Source: Candidatus Gemmiger excrementigallinarum (lineage in GTDB: Bacteria; Bacillota; Clostridia; Oscillospirales; Ruminococcaceae). From it: a DNA stretch of 34,297 nt. The notes under the pieces were generated by a model. That model did no database searches. It had not been told where the DNA came from and saw nothing but the letters and a program-made list of their open reading frames with translations. Position 1 is the first letter of the stretch. The number at the start of each line of letters is the position of its first letter. This document shows positions 7,300 to 14,915 of this stretch, in pieces. The DNA is taken from positions 1 through 34,297 of the forward strand of contig DXBP01000056.1 in NCBI GenBank assembly GCA_019116445.1. The letters run 5' to 3'. Made by a program: the position numbers and the translations under genes.

Positions 7300-8220
7300 T
7301 CAAAACAGGCCCGGTGGCAAAAGGATGTCATCTTTTGGCACTCTGGCCCAATCGAAAGCGGGCACCAGTTCCGCCGGGGTGACGGGGCGGGGCGTATCCT
7401 GCAAGCCGCAGGCAAAGGCCAGTTTGCCCACCACTTCCTCGGGGGCGTATTGGGCCCGCAGGTGTTCCAGGCTCTGGTCGCCGTCCCGCTTGGAGAGCCG
7501 CCGTCCGTCGGCGGCCAGCAGCAGGGGCAGGTGGTAAAAGGCCGGTGCCTTCAGCCCCAGTTCCCGGTAGAGCCACAGCTGCCGGGGGGTGCTGGAAAGC
7601 AGGTCACTCCCCCGCACCACCTCGGTGACGCCCATGAGGGCATCATCCACCACCACCGCCAGCTGGTAGGCAAAGACGCCGTCCGCCCGGCGCAGGTAGA
7701 AGTCCCCGCAATCCCGGGCCAGATTTTCCGAATACAGGCCCATGTGGCCGTCGGTGAAGGCGATCTCCTCATCGGGCACCCGCACCCGCCAGGCGGGGGC
7801 GCGGGTCTTTGCCTTTTCCGCCACTTCTTCGGGGGTCAGGCCCCGGCAGGTCCCGGCGTAGATCACCTGACCGTCGCTGCGGTGGGGGGCGCTGGCGGCG
7901 TGGAGCTGGCTGCGGCTGCAAAAGCAGGGATAGACCAGTCCCCGGTCCGCCAGCTTCTTATAATAGTACCGGTAAATCTCCGACCGCTCGCTCTGGTAAA
8001 GGGGCGGTTCGGGGCCGTCGGCGGCCAGGCCCAGCCACTGCAGATCGTCCATGATGGCATCGGCATAGACCCGGGGGCACCGCTGGGTGTCCAGGTCCTC
8101 AATGCGCAGCAGCACCTGCCCGCCTTTGCTCTTGGCGCTCAGCCAGGCCAGCAGACAGCACATCAGGTTGCCCAGGTGCATCCGTCCGCTGGGGCTGGGG
8201 GCATAACGTCCGGTGATCAT
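7300..8220 (-). CDS. gluQ: Glutamyl-Q tRNA(Asp) synthetase, 306 aa
   Basis: GluQRS attaches glutamate to queuosine at position 34 of tRNA(Asp). The protein has the class I catalytic core with HLGN (15-18) and RLSKR (241-245). It lacks the anticodon-binding domain of full GluRS and is therefore about 300 residues long. The zinc ligands known from E. coli YadB (C, C, Y, C) are present as C99, C101, Y121 and C125. The ATG overlaps the stop of the M18 peptidase gene as ATGA, so the two are translationally coupled. A strong terminator follows. Confidence 0.92.
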   Translation of the reverse strand: MITGRYAPSPSGRMHLGNLMCCLLAWLSAKSKGGQVLLRIEDLDTQRCPRVYADAIMDDLQWLGLAADGPEPPLYQSERSEIYRYYYKKLADRGLVYPCFCSRSQLHAASAPHRSDGQVIYAGTCRGLTPEEVAEKAKTRAPAWRVRVPDEEIAFTDGHMGLYSENLARDCGDFYLRRADGVFAYQLAVVVDDALMGVTEVVRGSDLLSSTPRQLWLYRELGLKAPAFYHLPLLLAADGRRLSKRDGDQSLEHLRAQYAPEEVVGKLAFACGLQDTPRPVTPAELVPAFDWARVPKDDILLPPGLF

Positions 8221-9515
8221 GCCAGGGTATAGACGCCGTCGCCCAGGGCGCGCAGATGCACCCGGTAGAAGGCGGCCACGGCCTTGACCATGGATTCGGC
8301 GTCGGCCACGGCGGCGGTCTCCACGGCGGAGTGCATGGCCAGCTGGGCCAGGCCGATGTCCGCCATGGGGATGGGCAGGCTGTGGCTCTGCAGGTTGCCC
8401 AGGGTGCTGCCGCCGGGTTCATCGGCCCGGTTGGTGAAGGTCTGCACCGGCACGCCGGCTTTCTCGCAAATGGCGCGGAAGATGCCGCCGCTGAGGGCGT
8501 TGGTGGTGTATTTCTGGCTGGCGTTGTACTTCAGCACCACGCCGCCGCCCAGGCGCACGGGGGCCGCCGGGTCACTCTTGGCGGCAAAGTTGGGATGGGT
8601 GGCGTGGCCGTTGTCGGCACTGAGCATAAAGCTGTTGGCCAGGGCCCGGTGTTCCATCTGGGCGCTGTGGGGGATGGCCTCCAGAATCCGGTCCAGCACA
8701 TCCCGCAAAAAGCTGCTCTCGGCGCCCTGGCGGCTGGAGGAACCCACTTCCTCGTTGTCCAGCATGGCCCAGACGGGAGCGCAGGCGCTGTCGGTCTCGG
8801 CGGCTGCGTCGATAAAGCCCAGCAGGGTGGTGGCGGCACATTCCAGGTCGTCGATGCGGGGCGCCATAAAGTACTGCCCATCGGGGCCGATGAGGGCGGG
8901 GGCCTGGCGGGTCACCAGCTGCAGGTCCCGGTCCAGAATATCCTCGGCGGCCACGCCCAGTTCCTCGCACAGCAGGTCGGTGAGGGTGCGGCTGTCCGCC
9001 GGGCCCCACAGGGGCTGCATATCGATCTGGGGGTTGTACTCGTGGCCCTTGTTCACGTCCCGCTGCATGTGGATGGCCAGGGAGGGGATCACCAGCAGGT
9101 CCCGGTCAAAGTGGACCAGGCGGGTTTCCACGCCGTCCTCGGTACGCACCAGCACCCGGCCCGCCACCGTCAGGGGGCGGTCCAGCCAGCTGGACATGAT
9201 CATGCCGCCGTAACCTTCCACACTCAGGCGGCGGCAGCCGTCGTTGGTCACAGCGTCGGACTTGATCTTCCAGCCCGGGGCGTCGCTGTGGCTGGCGGTG
9301 ATGCGCCAGCCGCCGATGGCATGGTCGGGGATGCGCCAGGCCACCACGGCGGAACCGTTGCGCAGGATGTAGTACCCCTTGCCGGGTTCCAGATTCCAGT
9401 AATCGGCCTCTTCCAGCCGGGTAAAACCGGCGGCATCCAGCCAGGCAGCCGCCGTGGCCGCCGCATGATAGGGCGTGACGCCCTCCTGCAAAAATTCAAA
9501 CAAATCGTCGAGCAT
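8217..9515 (-). CDS. apeB: M18-family aminopeptidase, 432 aa
   Basis: This is a cytosolic zinc aminopeptidase of the aspartyl-aminopeptidase family. Metal and active-site residues are visible as H76 (ASHSDAP), D222/D223 (RIDDLE), E255/E256 (DNEEVGS), D301 (SADNGHATHPN) and H395 (AMHSAVE). The length is normal. The start MLDDLFEF is preceded by an AGGGAGAAT-type ribosome binding site. It is first in a two-gene operon with gluQ, and the 4 nt overlap shows coupling although no metabolic link is obvious. Confidence 0.9.
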   Translation of the reverse strand: MLDDLFEFLQEGVTPYHAAATAAAWLDAAGFTRLEEADYWNLEPGKGYYILRNGSAVVAWRIPDHAIGGWRITASHSDAPGWKIKSDAVTNDGCRRLSVEGYGGMIMSSWLDRPLTVAGRVLVRTEDGVETRLVHFDRDLLVIPSLAIHMQRDVNKGHEYNPQIDMQPLWGPADSRTLTDLLCEELGVAAEDILDRDLQLVTRQAPALIGPDGQYFMAPRIDDLECAATTLLGFIDAAAETDSACAPVWAMLDNEEVGSSSRQGAESSFLRDVLDRILEAIPHSAQMEHRALANSFMLSADNGHATHPNFAAKSDPAAPVRLGGGVVLKYNASQKYTTNALSGGIFRAICEKAGVPVQTFTNRADEPGGSTLGNLQSHSLPIPMADIGLAQLAMHSAVETAAVADAESMVKAVAAFYRVHLRALGDGVYTLA

Positions 9516-9573
9516 ACGTTAAATTCTCCCTTTGTGATACACGGTGCGTCCCAAAGCGCACGTTTCTGTACCC

Positions 9574-9602
9574 ATTCTACCGCAAATGCGGGCGGGGGGC
9601 AA
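9574..9602 (-). promoter_or_regulatory. Promoter of the M18 peptidase-gluQ operon
   Basis: The minus strand reads TTGCCC (9602-9597), a 17 nt spacer, then TAGAAT (9579-9574). It is about 60 nt from the start codon and abuts the divergent lipoprotein promoter back to back. Confidence 0.65.
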
Positions 9603-9603
9603 G

Positions 9604-9632
9604 TTGCAAAGTGAGAAATTTCGGGGTATATT
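9604..9632 (+). promoter_or_regulatory. Promoter of the lipoprotein gene
   Basis: TTGCAA (9604-9609), a 17 nt spacer and TATATT (9627-9632) precede the lipoprotein start by about 55 nt. The -35 boxes of this promoter and of the divergent peptidase promoter lie only a base apart. Confidence 0.65.
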
Positions 9633-9688
9633 GGTGGAGGGGCTTCGCCCCCGGACATAGTATGGGAAAACGGAAGGGGGATTTTACC

Positions 9689-10225
9689 ATGCGCAGATTG
9701 GCTGGATTGTTGGCAGGATGCCTGTTGCTGGCGGGGTGCACGGCGGCACCGGGTGCCCCGTCGGCACCGGTCACGGCGGAAACCGCCGCCACCAGGGAAA
9801 CCGCCGCCCCGGCGCCCACGGCCACACCGGAGGAAGCACTGTCGGAAGCGCTGGGCGCGGTGAAAACGCGGCGGCTGACGGTGGTGCTGAACGGCTGCAT
9901 CGCCTACGAGATAGACTCTGCGGGGGGCAGCCTGAAAACAGCCATTGCGGCGGCGGACCTGGTGGTGTTCCTGGCGGGGGATTTTGTGCCGGAGGACCTG
10001 GCGGGGGAAACCCAGACCTGGCAGAACGCCCTGGACGCCGACGACCAGGCGACGATGGACGCCAACTGGCCCAGGGTGTACAGCTGTGCCCGGGACATCT
10101 GCGAGGACCCGGCAGCCCAGCAGGGGCTGCTGGACGACGCCGGGGTGACGGCGGATTTCGGGTCCATGGACCTGACGGAAGTGCCCGCCCAGCTGGACGC
10201 CATGAACGAGGTGCTCACCGGTTGA
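9689..10225 (+). CDS. Hypothetical lipoprotein, 178 aa
   Basis: A short basic start, MRRLAGLLAGCLLLAGC, ends in a lipobox with the lipidated cysteine at C17. An Ala/Pro/Thr-rich linker (18-48) leads to a roughly 125-residue acidic domain with cysteines at about C70, C133 and C138. I do not recognise the domain. GAAGGGGG lies 8 nt before the ATG. The protein should be attached to the outer face of the membrane. It is a single gene between the peptidase operon and the convergent amt gene. Confidence 0.75.
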   Translation: MRRLAGLLAGCLLLAGCTAAPGAPSAPVTAETAATRETAAPAPTATPEEALSEALGAVKTRRLTVVLNGCIAYEIDSAGGSLKTAIAAADLVVFLAGDFVPEDLAGETQTWQNALDADDQATMDANWPRVYSCARDICEDPAAQQGLLDDAGVTADFGSMDLTEVPAQLDAMNEVLTG

Positions 10226-10249
10226 GCGCTATTATATAAGGTAAAAACC

Positions 10250-10465
10250 GTCTGCGTCGGCGGACATGCGCCGACCGACGCAGACACAACCAGGGAAATG
10301 GGAGGGCAAATTGTGTGCGAGGCGCCGCAGCGCCGAGTGCGCGGTTTGCCCTCCCATTTTGTCGAAGGGGAATCCAAAGGGGGAAACAGGCCCGTCAGGC
10401 ACCGCCGTGCGGGCCTGTTGCCCTCTTTGCACCAAAGCAAAGGGACGGCCCGCAGGCCGTCCCTT
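10250..10465. repeat. Cluster of four palindromes between convergent genes, including a terminator
   Basis: Four hairpins follow one another. Arms GTCTGCGTCGG (10250-10260/10275-10285) are first. AAATGGGAGGGCAAA (10296-10310/10345-10359) has an exact 15 bp stem enclosing a GC-rich insert. AACAGGCCCG (10385-10394/10410-10419) is third. AAGGGACGGCC (10440-10450/10455-10465) has loop CGCA and is terminator-like. They fill the gap between the lipoprotein and amt stops. No gene is present here. The last hairpin probably ends both transcripts. Confidence 0.7.
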
Positions 10466-10487
10466 GTGTTGTATTCCATCCGAAATA

Positions 10488-12203
10488 TTATTCCACATCC
10501 TGCAGGGCCGCATAATCCTGCTCGCCGGTGCGGACCTTGACGACCTTCGCCACGTTGTAGACGAAGATCTTGCCGTCGCCGATGTGGCCGGTGTACAGCG
10601 CCTTGGTCGCCGCGTCGATGATGGTATCCACGGGGATCTTGCTGATGACCACTTCCACCTTGACCTTGGGGAGCAAGGTGGCGTCCACTTCGGCACCGCG
10701 GTATTTCTCGCCGCTGCCCTTCTGCAGACCGCAGCCCATGACCTGGGTGACAGTCATGCCGGTAACGCCGACGCGGTTGAGTGCTTGCTTCAGGGCGTCG
10801 AACTTGGCCAGCTGAACGATGATGGAAACCTTGTGCATACCGGAATCCAGTTCCGCAGGCAGCGGCGCTTCCTTCCGGACTTTGACCGCCGCCGCCACTT
10901 TGGCGGGGCTGGCCTTGGTGATGTCGTCCTCGCCCAGGTCGGTGTTTTCGTTCACTTCCAGGTCGGCGTAGGTGGCATCGGTGATGGCAAAGCCTGCGTA
11001 GGCGCTGGTCAGACCATGTTCATGGATGTCCAGGCCGTCGATCTCTTCCTGTTCGGTGACCCGCAGGCCGATGGTCTTTTTGATAAGGGTGAAGATGATG
11101 AACATGGATACCAGCACCCAGACCGCCACGCTGACAAGGCCCAGCACCTGCACACCGAAGAAAGAGAAGCCGTGGCCGTAGAAAACGCCCTGGCTGGTGG
11201 AGAAAAGGCCGGTGGCCAGGGTGCCCCAGGCACCGTTGGCGCAGTGGACGGAAACCGCACCCACGGGGTCGTCGATTTTTGCCACGTTATCGAAGAATTC
11301 TACCGAGAAGACCACCAGCACACCGGCCACGATGCCGATGATGGCGGCGCCGAAGGGGTCCACCATGTCACAGCCGGCGGTGATGGCCACCAGGCCCGCC
11401 AGCGCGCCATTGAAGGTCAGGGAAACATCGGGTTTGCCGTAGCGCACCCAGGTGGTGATGAGAGCCGCCACGGTAGCCAGGGCCGCGGCCAGGTTGGTGT
11501 TGAAGCAGATGAGGCCGGCGGAGATCATGGTATCGTCGCCGGTCATGCTGACGGTGGAGCCGCCGTTGAAGCCGAACCAGCAGAACCACAGGATGAACAC
11601 GCCCAAAGCCATGGCGGTGAGATTGTGGCCGGGGATGGCCCGGGCCTTGCCGTCCTTGCCGTATTTGCCGATGCGGGGGCCCAGCATCCAGGCGCCCAGG
11701 CAGGCGGTGACGCCGCCCACGAAATGTACGGCGGTGGAACCGGCGAAGTCATGGAAACCCAGCTGAGAAAGCCAGCCGCCGCCCCAGATCCAGTGGCCGG
11801 AGATGGGATAGACGATAAGGCTGATGGCCGCCGAGTAGACGCAGTAGGCGCTGAACTTGGTGCGCTCGGCCATGGAGCCGGAAACGATGGTGGCCGCCGT
11901 GGCGCAGAAGACGGTCTGGAAGACCACATACACCCACAACGGCAGGCTGCCGAAATCGTAGCTGCCCTGGATGAAGGGGTCAAACCCGCCGATGAAAGCA
12001 CCGGTGCCCGCAAACATCACACCGAAGCCCACCAGCCAGAAGCAGGGGGTGCCGATACAAAAATCCATCATATTCTTCATCAGAATATTGCCGGTGTTTT
12101 TGGCGCGGGTCAGGCCTGCTTCACATAAGGCGAAGCCCGCCTGCATGAAAAACACCATGAACGCCGCAACCAACGTCCAGGTTACATCCGCTGAACTGTA
12201 CAT
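10488..12203 (-). CDS. amt: Ammonium transporter fused to a C-terminal PII domain, 571 aa
   Basis: The N-terminal part (about 1-395) is an Amt channel with the usual opening, MVFFMQAGFALCEAG. The pore histidines are H160 (STAVHFVGG) and H320 (AVSVHCANGAWG). After a linker of about 60 residues, a complete PII (GlnB/GlnK) domain starts at residue 456 (MHKVSIIVQ). It contains T-loop QKGSGEKYRGAEVDA and PKVKVEVV. The uridylylated Tyr51 of enteric PII is valine here, while Tyr46 is kept. The covalent PII domain presumably gates the channel in response to ATP/ADP and 2-oxoglutarate. The start at 12203 is chosen for its AGGAG at 8 nt. The ATG two codons upstream is too close to it. Confidence 0.92.
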   Translation of the reverse strand: MYSSADVTWTLVAAFMVFFMQAGFALCEAGLTRAKNTGNILMKNMMDFCIGTPCFWLVGFGVMFAGTGAFIGGFDPFIQGSYDFGSLPLWVYVVFQTVFCATAATIVSGSMAERTKFSAYCVYSAAISLIVYPISGHWIWGGGWLSQLGFHDFAGSTAVHFVGGVTACLGAWMLGPRIGKYGKDGKARAIPGHNLTAMALGVFILWFCWFGFNGGSTVSMTGDDTMISAGLICFNTNLAAALATVAALITTWVRYGKPDVSLTFNGALAGLVAITAGCDMVDPFGAAIIGIVAGVLVVFSVEFFDNVAKIDDPVGAVSVHCANGAWGTLATGLFSTSQGVFYGHGFSFFGVQVLGLVSVAVWVLVSMFIIFTLIKKTIGLRVTEQEEIDGLDIHEHGLTSAYAGFAITDATYADLEVNENTDLGEDDITKASPAKVAAAVKVRKEAPLPAELDSGMHKVSIIVQLAKFDALKQALNRVGVTGMTVTQVMGCGLQKGSGEKYRGAEVDATLLPKVKVEVVISKIPVDTIIDAATKALYTGHIGDGKIFVYNVAKVVKVRTGEQDYAALQDVE

Positions 12204-12234
12204 ACACATAACTCCTTTCTGTCCCCGCAAACCG

Positions 12235-12267
12235 AAAAAGCGCCGGGCAGATTTCTCTGCCCGGCGC
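12235..12267 (-). terminator. Terminator-like hairpin in the amt leader (possible attenuator)
   Basis: On the minus strand the 12 bp stem TCTGCCCGGCGC/GCGCCGGGCAGA, with a four-base GAAA loop, is followed by five T. It lies between the amt promoter (12321-12293) and the amt start. No other minus-strand gene ends here, because the upstream neighbour rsmI is divergent. An intrinsic terminator inside a leader suggests conditional read-through, but no alternative antiterminator stem is evident. Confidence 0.6.
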
Positions 12268-12292
12268 CTTTGCCGTTTGTTTCGATGGGCCT

Positions 12293-12321
12293 ATGCTACC
12301 ACAGCCGCCGGGCCGGGTCAA
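12293..12321 (-). promoter_or_regulatory. Promoter of amt
   Basis: The minus strand reads TTGACC (12321-12316), a 17 nt spacer, then TAGCAT (12298-12293). Transcription should start near 12286, about 80 nt before the amt start codon and just ahead of the leader hairpin. Confidence 0.65.
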
Positions 12322-12492
12322 GGGGATTTTGCCCTTTTGCCTTTTTTTGGAGCCTTGCCTGTCCGCCGCCAAAGATTTTCCACCGTTTTTGGGCAGGATG
12401 CCGAAGCAAAACTTTATTTTCTTTTGCGCAGCACCCATCCAGCCCGTTCGTATATGGCGCGCAGTTTATTTTTTTAAGTCCCGGGGCGTACC

Positions 12493-12521
12493 TTGCCAAC
12501 GGCCCGCAGGTTCGCTATAAT
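12493..12521 (+). promoter_or_regulatory. Promoter of rsmI
   Basis: TTGCCA (12493-12498), a 17 nt spacer and TATAAT (12516-12521) form a near-consensus promoter about 30 nt before the rsmI start. Its presence rules out an rsmI start upstream of it. Region 12322-12492, between the two divergent promoters, holds no recognisable gene. Confidence 0.75.
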
Positions 12522-12552
12522 AGACTATCATAGAGGAAAAGGGGGCCTTGTT

Positions 12553-13392
12553 TTGGCCGGGACATTGTATCTGGTGGCGACGCCCATCGGCAATCTCGAC
12601 GATATGCCGCCGCGGGTGGCGGCGACCTTCGGGGCGGTGGATTTTGTAGCCGCCGAGGATACCCGTGTAACGCTGCGGCTGCTGAACCATCTGGGACTGA
12701 AAAAGCCGCTGGTAAGTTACTACGAGCACGCCCTGCACCATGGCGAGGCCATTTTGCAGCGCATTGAAGCGGGGGAGGACTGTGCCCTGTGCAGCGACGC
12801 GGGGATGCCCTGCATCAGCGACCCCGGGGAACAGATCGTGGCCGAAGCCCATGCCCGGGGCATCCGGGTGGTGCCGGTGCCGGGGGCGTCGGCGTGCATC
12901 ACGGCGCTGGCGGCCAGCGGGCAGCCCACGGCGCGGTTTGTGTTTGAAGGATTTCTGCCGGTGCCCAAGCGGGAGCGGCGGGAACGGCTTTCTGCTTTGC
13001 AGGGGGAAACCCGGACCATACTGTTCTATGAAGCGCCCCACAAGCTGCGGGGCACGCTGGACGACCTGACGGCGGCCTTTGGGGCCGACCGGCCGGTGAG
13101 TCTGTGCCGGGAACTGACGAAACTCCACGAGGAGATCGTAAAAACCACCCTGGGCGAAGCGGTGGCTTACTATAAAGACCACGACCCGCGCGGCGAGTAC
13201 GTTCTGGTGGTGGCGGGGGCGGACCCGGCCGCGGCGGCCACGGACGCCGAACCCACCAAAGAGGACGTGGTAGCGGCGGCGAAAGCGCTGCTGGCGGGCG
13301 GTATGCCGCCGTCGGCGGCAGCGAAACAGGCAGCCGCGGGCACGCCCTTCTCCAAGGGGGAAATTTATAAGGAACTCATCGCCAAAGAATGA
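12553..13392 (+). CDS. rsmI: 16S rRNA (cytidine(1402)-2'-O)-methyltransferase, 279 aa
   Basis: RsmI methylates the ribose of C1402 in the 30S decoding centre using S-adenosylmethionine. The N-terminus GTLYLVATPIGNLDDMP is diagnostic, and the SAM-binding stretch SDAGMPCISDPG (81-92) is intact. Later motifs include FYEAPHK and CRELTKLHEE. The start is taken as TTG at 12553, 7 nt after GGGGG, because it gives the usual MAGTLYLV start and lies downstream of the promoter. It is the first gene of a rightward operon with a phosphodiesterase and birA. Confidence 0.93.
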   Translation: MAGTLYLVATPIGNLDDMPPRVAATFGAVDFVAAEDTRVTLRLLNHLGLKKPLVSYYEHALHHGEAILQRIEAGEDCALCSDAGMPCISDPGEQIVAEAHARGIRVVPVPGASACITALAASGQPTARFVFEGFLPVPKRERRERLSALQGETRTILFYEAPHKLRGTLDDLTAAFGADRPVSLCRELTKLHEEIVKTTLGEAVAYYKDHDPRGEYVLVVAGADPAAAATDAEPTKEDVVAAAKALLAGGMPPSAAAKQAAAGTPFSKGEIYKELIAKE

Positions 13393-13504
13393 GAGTTTCT
13401 TTGCTTCTTTCTTTTCAGAGCCATGAATTTGTTGCCCCCTACCGGATGGCTGCGGCCTTTCGGTTGGCAGGGCGTTCCGGGAACTCCGGTGAAAGTTTCT
13501 TCGG

Positions 13505-13526
13505 TTCCTTCTTTTCAAAGAAGGAA
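13505..13526. repeat. Type R1 palindrome (22 bp, TC centre)
   Basis: TTCCTTCTTT and AAAGAAGGAA flank a two-base TC centre, with upstream flank GTTTCTTCGG as in other copies. It lies between rsmI and the phosphodiesterase, 25 nt before the latter's start. A decayed half copy (GAGTTTCTTTGCTTC) directly follows the rsmI stop at about 13392-13415. Confidence 0.8.
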
Positions 13527-13551
13527 TAAAAAGCAGAAAGGTTCATTATCC

Positions 13552-14046
13552 ATGTCCGATACAACGAAAATTCTTGTCATCAGTGATGTGCATGGCCGGC
13601 TGCGGGACCTGCGCTGGGTGCTGCAGAATGAAACCGCCGACGCACTGTTTTTTCTGGGGGACGGGTTGTATGACCTGAACGCGGCCCTGCAGCTGCGCAA
13701 GACGCCGGTGCCCTACCCCATTTACCGGGTGGCGGGCAACTGCGACACCGGGTACGAGGACCCCACCGAGGGGATGGCGCCCTTTGCGGGGGTGTTGTTT
13801 TTCTACACCCACGGCCACCACTACGGCGTAAAGATGGGCAGCGAGCGGCTGGCCGAATGTGCCGGGGAACGGGGCGCCGACGTGGCGCTGTTCGGCCACA
13901 CCCATGTACGGGAGCTGGAACGGGGCGTAGGCACGGCGGCGACGGTGTTCAACCCGGGCAGTCTGCGGGACGGCGGCAGCTACGGCGTCATTGAGATTAC
14001 CGATGGACAATGTTCCTTCGGATGGAAGAGGGTACCTCAGTTTTGA
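13552..14046 (+). CDS. YfcE/MJ0936-type metallophosphoesterase, 164 aa
   Basis: The full metal-binding signature of small calcineurin-like phosphodiesterases is present. It consists of SDVHG (D12, H14), LGDG (D37), GNCD (N63), THGHH (about H87) and GHTH (H116, H118), followed by NPGS. Such enzymes hydrolyse phosphodiester bonds, but the natural substrate is not evident. The ATG at 13552 gives the standard N-terminus, and an upstream extension would translate the repeat. Its TGA overlaps the proposed TTG start of birA. Confidence 0.88.
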   Translation: MSDTTKILVISDVHGRLRDLRWVLQNETADALFFLGDGLYDLNAALQLRKTPVPYPIYRVAGNCDTGYEDPTEGMAPFAGVLFFYTHGHHYGVKMGSERLAECAGERGADVALFGHTHVRELERGVGTAATVFNPGSLRDGGSYGVIEITDGQCSFGWKRVPQF

Positions 14047-14777
14047 ACGAAAGTGTACGGTATCTGCCCGAAACGGACAGCACCAATACCTGGGCCAAGG
14101 CCCATTTGCAGGAATTCGGCCCCGTAGGGGCGGTATACACCACCAGCCAGACGGCGGGCCGGGGACGGCTGGGCCGGCAGTGGATCGACGCCCCGGGCAA
14201 GGCGCTGTACTACACGGTGGTGCTCAAAACGCCGCTGGCGCAGCCCAGTACCCTGCCGCTGTTTTCCAGCCTGGCGGTGGCGGATGCCCTGGAGCGGCGT
14301 TACGGCGTACAGTGCCAGATCAAGTGGCCCAACGACCTTTTGCTCAACGGCAAAAAGGTGGTGGGCATCCTGTGCGAAGGCGCCCCCGACGGGCACAGCG
14401 TACTATCGGGCATCGGCATCAATCTGGCCCAGGACCAGGCCTATTTTGACGCGGCGGGCCTGCCCCACGGCACGAGTCTTGCGCTGCAGGGCGTACAGGT
14501 AGACCTGGACGTGGACCCCGAATGGCTGGCCCAGTACATGACGGATTTCGGGTTTGACCGGGAACTCTACACCTATGAGGTGGAGGGTTTTGCCCCTTAC
14601 CGGGAGCGGTACAAGGCCCGGTGCGTCAACCTGGGACGCCGGGTGACCTACGACGGCGGCGCCGGGGTCGCGGTGGATGTGGACGAGGAAGGCCGGCTCA
14701 TCGTGGAGGGCGAAAACGGCGAAGTGCACGTTTTCACCGGCGAAGTGTCGGTCCAGGGCATCTACGGCGCGGTGTGA
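14043..14777 (+). CDS. birA: Biotin-[acetyl-CoA-carboxylase] ligase, 244 aa (no HTH domain)
   Basis: BirA activates biotin as biotinyl-AMP and attaches it to biotin carrier domains. Visible are DSTNTWAKA (12-20), GRGRLGRQW (39-47, the biotinyl-AMP loop), KWPNDLLLNGKKVVGIL (94-110) and a C-terminal SH3-like domain. There is no N-terminal DNA-binding domain, so it is not a repressor. TTG at 14043 is chosen because it overlaps the upstream stop (TTGA) and follows GAAGAGGG at about 10 nt. ATG at 14022 is an alternative. A likely client is the biotin carrier serving the OadB/OadG pump. Confidence 0.9.
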   Translation: MNESVRYLPETDSTNTWAKAHLQEFGPVGAVYTTSQTAGRGRLGRQWIDAPGKALYYTVVLKTPLAQPSTLPLFSSLAVADALERRYGVQCQIKWPNDLLLNGKKVVGILCEGAPDGHSVLSGIGINLAQDQAYFDAAGLPHGTSLALQGVQVDLDVDPEWLAQYMTDFGFDRELYTYEVEGFAPYRERYKARCVNLGRRVTYDGGAGVAVDVDEEGRLIVEGENGEVHVFTGEVSVQGIYGAV

Positions 14778-14784
14778 GCTTTTT

Positions 14785-14903
14785 GTTCCTTCTTTGCAAA
14801 GAAGGAACCGAAGAAATTCCAATCAAAAATTCCCCGCAGGGTGATACCCTGCGGGGAATTTTTAGTTAGAGTTCTTTTGGTTCTTTTCTTGCAAGAAAAG
14901 AAC
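14785..14903. repeat. Composite repeat unit R1-terminator-R2 between birA and uxuA
   Basis: Three parts are present: a perfect R1 palindrome (14785-14808, arm GTTCCTTCTTTG), a terminator hairpin (14825-14863) and a perfect R2 palindrome (14880-14903, arm GTTCTTTTCTTG). Conserved spacers separate them. Read on the minus strand, the whole unit is almost identical to 27426-27545, and only the terminator loop differs. R1 lies 7 nt from the birA stop and R2 lies 12 nt from the convergent uxuA stop. Confidence 0.9.
14825..14863. terminator. Bidirectional terminator for birA and uxuA
   Basis: TTCCCCGCAGGGT pairs with ACCCTGCGGGGAA around a GAT loop. AAAAA lies on the left and TTTTT on the right, so it suits the convergent birA and uxuA genes. 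Confidence 0.9.
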
Positions 14904-14915
14904 AAGCAGCTCACA

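Noticed and set aside
10266..12128. A 620-codon plus-strand open frame antisense to amt
   Set aside because: The composition is a mirror of amt codons and its start lies in a palindrome cluster. No domain was recognisable.
12252..12255. ANTAR-type RNA hairpin loop in the amt leader
   Set aside because: The loop does not show the six-base A1/G4 pattern and there is no second upstream hairpin. It is kept only as a terminator-like leader element.
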